Below are positions 58,135 to 64,000 of a stretch of DNA of 64,000 bases, piece after piece. Source of the stretch: Bibersteinia trehalosi (GTDB lineage Bacteria; Pseudomonadota; Gammaproteobacteria; Enterobacterales; Pasteurellaceae); contig NZ_SMAM01000004.1 in assembly GCF_004346205.1 (NCBI RefSeq), positions 62,001 through 126,000 on the forward strand. The letters run 5' to 3'. Below the pieces are notes generated by a model. The model was not told the DNA's origin, did no database searches, and worked only from the letters and a program-made list of their open reading frames with translations. The translations under genes were made by a program, and so were the position numbers. The first letter of the stretch is position 1; each line of letters begins with the position of its first letter.

Positions 58135-61100
58135 GTGAAAGACTTAGTTAAGTTTTTAAAAGCACAATCTAAATCAAGCGATGATTTTGATGTGATTAAA
58201 ATCGGTTTAGCATCACCAGACAAGATCCGTTCTTGGTCATTCGGTGAAGTGAAAAAACCAGAAACCATCAACTACCGTACTTTTAAACCAGAGCGTGATG
58301 GTCTGTTCTGTGCGCGTATCTTTGGGCCGGTAAAAGATTACGAATGTTTGTGTGGTAAATACAAACGTTTAAAACACCGTGGTGTAATCTGTGAAAAATG
58401 TGGCGTTGAAGTAACGCAAACTAAAGTTCGCCGTGATCGTATGGGTCACATCGAATTGGCGTGTCCTGTTGCGCACATCTGGTTCTTAAAATCACTACCG
58501 TCCCGTATCGGTTTGATTTTAGATATGCCATTGCGTGATATTGAGCGTGTGCTTTATTTTGAAAGCTATGTGGTTATCGAGCCGGGTATGACTGATCTCG
58601 AGAAAAACCAACTTTTAACCGAAGAACAATACTGGGAAGCGGAAGAGCGTTGGGGTGATGAGTTTGAAGCAAAAATGGGTGCAGAAGGTATCCAGGCATT
58701 GTTGAAAGACTTAGATTTAGAGCATCAATGTGAAGTATTGCGTGAAGAGTTACAAGAAACTAACTCTGAAACCAAACGTAAAAAAATCACTAAACGTTTG
58801 AAATTATTAGAAGCATTCATGCAATCTGGTAACAAACCAGAATGGATGGTAATGACTGTATTACCTGTGCTTCCACCAGATTTACGTCCATTAGTACCAC
58901 TTGATGGTGGTCGTTTTGCGACTTCAGATCTGAACGATTTATATCGCCGTGTAATCAACCGTAACAATCGTTTAAAACGCTTATTAGACTTAGTTGCACC
59001 AGACATTATCGTGCGTAACGAAAAACGTATGTTGCAAGAATCTGTTGATGCGTTATTAGATAACGGTCGTCGTGGTCGTGCGATTACAGGTTCAAACAAA
59101 CGTCCGTTAAAATCTTTGGCAGATATGATCAAAGGTAAACAAGGTCGTTTCCGTCAAAACTTGCTCGGTAAACGTGTGGACTACTCAGGCCGTTCGGTAA
59201 TCACCGTAGGTCCATACTTACGCCTACACCAATGTGGTTTACCGAAAAAAATGGCATTGGAATTATTCCGTCCGTTTATTTACTCTAAATTAGAGAGCCG
59301 TGGCATTGCATCAACCATCAAAGCAGCGAAGAAAATGGTGGAGCGTGAAGATCCAATCGTTTGGGATATCCTTGCGGAAGTGATTCGTGAACACCCAATT
59401 CTGCTTAACCGTGCACCAACTCTTCACCGTTTAGGTATCCAAGCGTTTGAACCATTGTTAATTGAAGGTAAAGCAATTCAGTTACACCCACTTGTGTGTG
59501 CGGCGTTTAACGCGGACTTCGATGGTGACCAAATGGCGGTACACGTACCATTAACCCTTGAAGCACAATTAGAAGCACGAGCGTTAATGATGTCTACCAA
59601 CAACGTTTTATCTCCTGCGAACGGTGATCCGATTATCGTACCATCTCAGGACGTTGTACTTGGTCTCTACTATATGACCCGTGATAAAGTGAACGGCAAA
59701 GGTGAAGGTATGTATTTCCTTGACCCACGTGAAGCGGAAAAAGCATATCGTACCGGTCAAGCGGAATTACACGCCCGTGTTAAAGTGCGCATCACTGAAT
59801 ATGAGAAGAATGAAGCTGGTGAATTTGAAGCAAAAACTTCATTAGTGGAAACGACTATTGGTCGTGCTATTTTATGGATGATCGCACCAAAAGGTATGCC
59901 ATATTCACTGTTTAACCAAACTTTAGGTAAAAAAGCGATCTCGAAACTGATCAACGAAAGCTATCGCCGTTTAGGTTTGAAAGAGTCAGTTGTTTTTGCA
60001 GACCAAATTATGTACACCGGTTTTGCTTATGCAGCCCGTTCTGGTTCATCGGTAGGTATCGATGATATGGTGATCCCAGAGCAAAAATACTCAATTATCG
60101 AAGCAGCAGAAGCAGAAGTTGCGGAAATTCAAGAACAGTTTAACGCAGGTCTTGTAACCGCAGGTGAGCGTTATAACAAAGTGATCGATATTTGGGCGGC
60201 TGCTAATGAGCGTGTAGCAAAAGCGATGATGGAAAACCTTTCAACGGAAGAAGTAATCAACCGTGAAGGTAACCCTGAAAAACAAGCCTCATTTAACAGC
60301 ATCTTTATGATGGCAGATTCTGGTGCGCGTGGTTCTGCGGCACAGATTCGTCAGCTTGCTGGTATGCGTGGTTTGATGGCACGTCCAGATGGTTCGATTA
60401 TCGAAACGCCAATCACCGCGAACTTCCGTGAAGGCTTAAACGTATTACAGTACTTTATTTCAACCCATGGTGCGCGTAAAGGTCTTGCGGATACCGCATT
60501 AAAAACAGCGAACTCTGGTTACTTAACTCGTCGTCTAGTGGATGTAGCACAAGACTTAGTAATCGTTGAAGACGACTGTGGCACCGAGGAAGGTATCGTC
60601 ATGACACCACATATTGAAGGTGGCGATGAGAAAGTACCATTACGTGAGCTTGTATTAGGTCGTGTGGTTGCAGAAGATGTATTAAAACCGGGTTCGGACG
60701 AAGTTTTAATTGCACGTAATACACTAATCGATGAAAAATTGTGTGATGTGATCGACCAAAACTCTGTCGATAGCATCAAAGTACGCTCAGTCGTAACCTG
60801 TAACACAGACTTTGGTGTGTGTGCGAAATGTTACGGTCGTGACTTAGCTCGTGGTCACTTGATTAACCAAGGTGAAGCAGTGGGTGTTATCGCAGCACAA
60901 TCTATCGGTGAACCGGGTACACAGCTAACGATGCGTACGTTCCATATCGGTGGTGCGGCATCTGCAGCAGCTAAAGAATCTAGCGTACAAGTGAAAAATG
61001 CAGGTACGATTAAATTAGCCAATGCGAAATTTGTAACTAACAAAGATGGTAAGATTGTGCTTACTTCACGTAATACTGAATTAACCGTGATCGACAGCTT

Positions 61101-62412
61101 TGGTCGTACCAAAGAGAACTATAAAGTGCCTTACGGTGCAGTATTAAGCAAAAACGATGGTGCAGAAGTTACCGCTGGTGAAGTGGTCGCAAACTGGGAC
61201 CCACATACCATGCCGATCATCTCGGAAGTATCTGGTTTCATCAAATTTGCAGACATCGTGGACGGCTTAACTGTTACTCGTCAAACCGATGAATTAACAG
61301 GTTTATCTTCTATCGTGGTACAAGATGCGGGTGAGCGTCCAACCGCAGGTAAAGATTTACGCCCAGCATTAAAATTAGTGGATGCGCAAGGTAATGACAT
61401 TCTGCACAACGATACTCCAGTACAATATATCCTTCCGGGTAAAGCGATTGTAAGCTTGAACGAAGGTGCGGAAGTGTCTGTGGGTGAAGCGTTAGCACGT
61501 ATTCCACAAGAAAGTACAGGTACGAAAGATATTACCGGTGGTCTTCCACGCGTTGCAGACTTATTCGAAGCTCGCAAACCGAAAGAGCCAGCCATCTTGG
61601 CGGAAATCTCAGGTATCGTATCATTTGGTAAAGAAACCAAAGGAAAACGCCGCTTAGTGATTACCCCAGCAGAAGGCGAAGCACATGAAGAGATGATTCC
61701 AAAATGGCGTCAGCTCAACGTATTTGAAGGTGAGATGGTTCAACGTGGTGATGTGATCTCTGATGGTGCAGAGACACCACATGACATCTTACGTTTACGT
61801 GGCGTTCACGCTGTAACTGACTACATCGTAAACGAAGTGCAAGAAGTTTACCGCTTACAAGGGGTAAAAATTAACGACAAGCACATTGAAGTGATCGTCC
61901 GTCAAATGTTGCGTAAAGCGATCATCACTAATGCTTACGACAGCGAGTTCCTCGAAGGCGAACAAGTTGAAGTTGCACGAGTTAAAATCGTTAACCGCAA
62001 ACGCGAAGCGGAAGGCAAACCGCTGGTAGAATTTGAACGTGAACTACTTGGTATTACCAAAGCATCACTTGCAACAGAAAGTTTTATTTCTGCGGCATCG
62101 TTCCAAGAGACTACTCGCGTGCTTACCGAAGCAGCAGTTGCAGGTAAACGTGATGAATTGCGTGGCTTAAAAGAGAACGTTATCGTTGGTCGCTTAATCC
62201 CAGCAGGTACAGGTTTTGCCTACCACAAGGAACGTGCAAAACGCCGTGCAGCGGGTGAAGAGTTCAGCTTGAATATCGAAGCAGCGGCGCCAGTTTCTTC
62301 TTTTGCAAGTGCAGAAGACATTGAAGCGGAAACCCAAAGCTTTATCGCTGATGATGCAACTAGCAGCCTAGCCGCATTGTTAAATGCAGGTATGGATGAA
62401 GTAGAAGAGTAG
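58135..62412 (+). CDS. rpoC: RNA polymerase beta' subunit
   Basis: The 1425-residue protein starts at GTG 58135 ([24 protein letters not shown] upstream). It has the zinc site [22 protein letters not shown], the catalytic [15 protein letters not shown] (three Mg-binding Asp), the bridge helix and trigger loop region [16 protein letters not shown], and the second zinc site CDVIDQ...[14 protein letters not shown] 25 bp tandem duplication covers the last codons and the stop. Confidence 0.99.
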   Translation: MKDLVKFLKAQSKSSDDFDVIKIGLASPDKIRSWSFGEVKKPETINYRTFKPERDGLFCARIFGPVKDYECLCGKYKRLKHRGVICEKCGVEVTQTKVRRDRMGHIELACPVAHIWFLKSLPSRIGLILDMPLRDIERVLYFESYVVIEPGMTDLEKNQLLTEEQYWEAEERWGDEFEAKMGAEGIQALLKDLDLEHQCEVLREELQETNSETKRKKITKRLKLLEAFMQSGNKPEWMVMTVLPVLPPDLRPLVPLDGGRFATSDLNDLYRRVINRNNRLKRLLDLVAPDIIVRNEKRMLQESVDALLDNGRRGRAITGSNKRPLKSLADMIKGKQGRFRQNLLGKRVDYSGRSVITVGPYLRLHQCGLPKKMALELFRPFIYSKLESRGIASTIKAAKKMVEREDPIVWDILAEVIREHPILLNRAPTLHRLGIQAFEPLLIEGKAIQLHPLVCAAFNADFDGDQMAVHVPLTLEAQLEARALMMSTNNVLSPANGDPIIVPSQDVVLGLYYMTRDKVNGKGEGMYFLDPREAEKAYRTGQAELHARVKVRITEYEKNEAGEFEAKTSLVETTIGRAILWMIAPKGMPYSLFNQTLGKKAISKLINESYRRLGLKESVVFADQIMYTGFAYAARSGSSVGIDDMVIPEQKYSIIEAAEAEVAEIQEQFNAGLVTAGERYNKVIDIWAAANERVAKAMMENLSTEEVINREGNPEKQASFNSIFMMADSGARGSAAQIRQLAGMRGLMARPDGSIIETPITANFREGLNVLQYFISTHGARKGLADTALKTANSGYLTRRLVDVAQDLVIVEDDCGTEEGIVMTPHIEGGDEKVPLRELVLGRVVAEDVLKPGSDEVLIARNTLIDEKLCDVIDQNSVDSIKVRSVVTCNTDFGVCAKCYGRDLARGHLINQGEAVGVIAAQSIGEPGTQLTMRTFHIGGAASAAAKESSVQVKNAGTIKLANAKFVTNKDGKIVLTSRNTELTVIDSFGRTKENYKVPYGAVLSKNDGAEVTAGEVVANWDPHTMPIISEVSGFIKFADIVDGLTVTRQTDELTGLSSIVVQDAGERPTAGKDLRPALKLVDAQGNDILHNDTPVQYILPGKAIVSLNEGAEVSVGEALARIPQESTGTKDITGGLPRVADLFEARKPKEPAILAEISGIVSFGKETKGKRRLVITPAEGEAHEEMIPKWRQLNVFEGEMVQRGDVISDGAETPHDILRLRGVHAVTDYIVNEVQEVYRLQGVKINDKHIEVIVRQMLRKAIITNAYDSEFLEGEQVEVARVKIVNRKREAEGKPLVEFERELLGITKASLATESFISAASFQETTRVLTEAAVAGKRDELRGLKENVIVGRLIPAGTGFAYHKERAKRRAAGEEFSLNIEAAAPVSSFASAEDIEAETQSFIADDATSSLAALLNAGMDEVEE

Positions 62413-62449
62413 ATAATTACTCATAGTAGAAGAGTAGATAATTACTCAT
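62400..62449. repeat. 25 bp perfect tandem duplication across the rpoC stop
   Basis: The 25-base unit, starting AGTAGAAGAGTAGAT and ending TTACTCAT, occurs at 62400-62424 and again, identical, at 62425-62449. The first copy contains the last codons and stop of rpoC; the second is non-coding. Confidence 0.95.
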
Positions 62450-62458
62450 TAATAAGAC

Positions 62459-62497
62459 TAGCCCTCTAGTAGACATACTAGAGGGCTATTTTTTTGT
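62459..62497. terminator. rpoC terminator, probably bidirectional
   Basis: TAGCCCTCTAGTA (62459-62471) pairs perfectly with TACTAGAGGGCTA (62476-62488) and is followed by TTTTTTTG. On the minus strand the same hairpin comes 12 bases after the stop codon of the divergent small ORF. Confidence 0.95.
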
Positions 62498-62499
62498 AA

Positions 62500-62577
62500 T
62501 CAACAGCGAGTTGTACTTTCTCTTACATGCTTAGCTGTAATTTTCATAGTTTTTCTTGATTCATTATGTTGTTTCAT
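62500..62577 (-). CDS. Candidate precursor peptide gene, 25 codons
   Basis: On the minus strand, ATG 62577 has GAGGG seven bases upstream, a near-ideal ribosome binding site. The 25-residue product starts MKQHNESRKT, contains a second Met at residue 11 and ends RESTTRC, so the last residue is Cys. The stop is followed 12 bases later by the strong rpoC terminator hairpin, giving a complete short transcription unit. It is divergent from the MccB-like gene, with a Fur-like palindrome between them. I do not recognise the peptide. It is a reasonable substrate for the peptide-adenylating enzyme next door, but this is inference and a chance ORF is not excluded. Confidence 0.5.
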   Translation of the reverse strand: MKQHNESRKTMKITAKHVRESTTRC

Positions 62578-62616
62578 TTGAGTGCCCTCATAGTTAGTTT
62601 TTAATCTCTATTATTA

Positions 62617-62646
62617 TTGCTAATGATAACCATTTGTGCCTATACT
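62617..62646 (+). promoter_or_regulatory. Promoter of the MccB-like gene
   Basis: TTGCTA (62617-62622) and TATACT (62641-62646) have an 18 bp spacer, 33 bp before the start codon. The Fur-like box covers the -35 box and most of the spacer. Confidence 0.55.
62619..62637. promoter_or_regulatory. Candidate Fur box between the divergent island genes
   Basis: GCTAATGATAACCATTTGT matches 14 of 19 positions of the consensus GATAATGATAATCATTATC, including the uninterrupted core TAATGATAA. Its placement over the promoter suggests iron repression of the MccB-like gene and perhaps of the small peptide ORF. Confidence 0.55.
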
Positions 62647-62678
62647 ATAGAATATATGTTATGTCAAGGAGATTTCCT

Positions 62679-63583
62679 ATGGAGAATAGATATAAATTAA
62701 AATCTGATGCAATGGTACATCATTTAGATGGGGTAACTAAGATAACACTAGGTACTCTTTGTGTTGATATCGAAGATGAAAATATGCACTATTTTTTATT
62801 TTAGAAAAGAGAATATGGTATAAGCATGATTTGGAAATCTCATTGTGGGATATGCTTGTTGAGTATAATTTAATTATTCGAGAATATAATAATTATTATA
62901 TTGATACTAGATTTGAGAAGAATATTATTTTATTTGAGTCTTTGATGGAATTTAGTTATATAAAAACCCCTATTGATATTCAAGAGAATATTTTTAATAA
63001 AAGAATATTGTTATTGGGGGTTGGTGGTGTTGTTTTGGATAACTTATTGAGAATAGGGGTACGGAACTTTATAGTTTTGGATTGCGATTATGTTGATTGT
63101 ACAAATCTTAATCGCCAATTATTTTTTTCAGAAGCTGATATTGGAATAAAAAAAGTTGATGTTGTTAAGTATAAAAATAAAGATGTTAATATTATACCTA
63201 GGGATGTGTATTTGAATACAATAGAGCAGTTAAATGATATATGTATGGAGTATAGACCTGATTTTATCGTGAATGCTTTAGATACTCCAGCGAATATAGA
63301 GGAAATAGTCTTTAATGTTTCAAGATTGTTTAATATACCTAGTATTAGCTGTGGAGTTGGTATTAATAGTGGTTTTTGGGGGCCTATTTATCCAAACTCA
63401 GAATTACATCATATAGGTCATAGAATTAGTAATGCTGTAGTATCTGGTTCTGTATCAACTACAAATATGATTATAGCAAGTCTAATGTGTAATGATATAT
63501 TGTTATATTGGGTGAATCCGAATAATAATCTCTTTAAAAGAAAGATAATTAATTTCCATAGTAATTATTGTGAGGTCATTTAA
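62679..63583 (+). pseudogene. MccB/ThiF-like peptide adenylyltransferase, frame broken at a T6 run
   Basis: ATG 62679 (AAGGAGA upstream) opens 41 codons that stop at 62804. The next frame continues from 62780 to a stop at 63583, with a 250-codon part starting at TTG 62831. One extra T in the T6 run at 62792-62797 would join both into about 302 residues, the layout of microcin C enzyme MccB: an N-terminal peptide-clamp (RRE-like) domain (about 1-90), then an E1/ThiF adenylation domain with ILLLGVGGVV, FIVLDCDYVD, NLNRQLFFSEADIGIKK and NALDTP. GFWGPIYP also matches MccB. The CxxC pairs that bind zinc in MccB are missing. It could be a pseudogene, a phase-variable gene or a sequencing error. Confidence 0.7.
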
Positions 63584-63966
63584 TGAGTAATATTAATATT
63601 ATTTTAGATTCTGAGTTTGCAGAGTGTTTTCCCTTTTTATGCAAGGGTTTTTCATCAAGAGTTATACTTTCTACTATGTATGAACCATTATTTAATAAGG
63701 TGAATGGAGAATACAATAGTTATTATATTAAGAAGTATTCCTTGCGTGATGGATATCTTGAGCTAGAATTTTTTAATGATCTAAGATGGTCTAATAGTGA
63801 TTATCTTACATCTACAGATGTATATAATACATTACTATATCAGATAAGAAATAAGACAATTTTTTCCTGTTACTTAGACTTTATATCTGGTGTTTCTGAT
63901 TATTTGTATAACGATGGTGACGAGTCTTTAATAAATATTATAGATGTGAAAAATGAAAATAAGTAA
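63583..63966 (+). CDS. Small protein resembling the N-terminal part of family-5 peptide-binding proteins
   Basis: The 127-residue product lacks a signal peptide. Residues 30-90 (STMYEPLFNK, KKYSLRDGYLELEFFNDLRWSNSDYLTSTDVYNTLLYQI) resemble the start of SBP_bac_5 proteins such as DppA and OppA, where YE(G/P)LF and the G-x-x-(L/F)TA-x-DV segment are conserved. Full family members have about 500 residues, so this is a fragment or a stand-alone domain. Its ATG overlaps the stop of the MccB-like gene by one base (TAATG), so the two are translationally coupled. The low GC content and AGA/ATA codons match its neighbour. The function is unknown. Confidence 0.6.
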   Translation: MSNINIILDSEFAECFPFLCKGFSSRVILSTMYEPLFNKVNGEYNSYYIKKYSLRDGYLELEFFNDLRWSNSDYLTSTDVYNTLLYQIRNKTIFSCYLDFISGVSDYLYNDGDESLINIIDVKNENK

Positions 63967-64000
63967 TCTTAAAAAGATAATGGTTTTTGGTTTTCTAGGA
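63953..64000 (+). CDS. Start of a further island gene, cut by the window edge
   Basis: ATG 63953 overlaps the end of the previous ORF by 14 bp and is open to the window edge. Only 16 codons are visible, MKISNLKKIMVFGFLG, a basic start followed by a hydrophobic stretch. This would fit a membrane transporter or a signal peptide. The ribosome binding site is weak (GATGTGAAAA). Too little is present to name it. Confidence 0.45.
   Translation, partial: MKISNLKKIMVFGFLG

Noticed and set aside
62656-62700. A 14-codon plus-strand ORF ending in Asn, overlapping the start of the MccB-like gene, as a MccA-like precursor
   Set aside because: A C-terminal Asn would fit microcin C, but the ATG has no ribosome binding site and the ORF runs through the ribosome binding site and start of the enzyme gene in another frame. 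The divergent 25-codon ORF is better supported.
986-64000. CRISPR arrays, insertion sequences or prophage genes
   Set aside because: No regularly spaced direct repeats, transposase or phage structural genes were found. The only repeats are the palindromic family, uptake signals and the rpoC-end duplication.

Overview
The window comes from a member of the Pasteurellaceae. The evidence is the gamma-proteobacterial housekeeping gene set, about 40% GC, and dozens of copies of the Apl-type DNA uptake signal (core ACAAGCGGT). That signal marks the Actinobacillus pleuropneumoniae / Mannheimia / Bibersteinia branch rather than the Haemophilus influenzae branch. The species cannot be fixed from the sequence alone.

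Layout. 1-985: the 5' part of mnmG, then a gene-free stretch that is very probably the chromosomal replication origin (4 exact DnaA boxes, 12 GATC sites, AT-rich 13-mers). 986-11641: prmA and tldD leftward, then a rightward cell-wall and lipoate block (rsfS, rlmH, mrdA, mrdB, rlpA, dacA, ybeD, lipB, lipA). 11758-13413: ffh and an orphan PTS EIIB domain. 13440-29332: a myo-inositol regulon with an RpiR-type regulator, an iolC-DUF2090 fusion, iolD, iolE, iolG, a second MocA-type dehydrogenase, an ABC sugar transporter, iolA and iolB. Shared TGAAA-N6-TTTCA and CRP-like sites lie in its promoter regions. 29372-35679: a 2,3-diketo-L-gulonate locus (lyxK, yiaONM TRAP transporter, yiaK, yiaJ) without decarboxylase or epimerase genes. 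35923-36079: tRNA-Asn and tRNA-Phe. 36205-49763: mltC-yggX-mutY, a VOC protein, sfsA, yagU, hslVU with a sigma-32 promoter, a DsbA-like protein, mtnN, rimO, an HMW1C-type N-glycosyltransferase with an unusual Lys-rich tail, a glycine-zipper lipoprotein, lptM and lysA. 49884-62412: secE-nusG-rplKAJL-rpoBC with promoters, the L10 leader and an attenuator. A palindromic repeat sits between rpoB and rpoC.

62413-64000 is an AT-rich accessory island just after the rpoC terminator, and it is the most interesting part. It holds a MccB/ThiF-like peptide adenylating enzyme whose reading frame is broken at a T6 run, and a 127-residue fragment-like protein resembling the N-terminal part of family-5 peptide-binding proteins. 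The start of another gene is cut by the window edge. A divergent 25-codon ORF has a good ribosome binding site, ends in Cys and stops at the rpoC terminator hairpin. A Fur-box-like palindrome lies between the divergent genes. Together these suggest an iron-controlled, microcin-C-like or other modified-peptide (RiPP) system that I cannot match to a described one.

There is no rRNA operon, CRISPR array, complete insertion sequence or prophage in the window.
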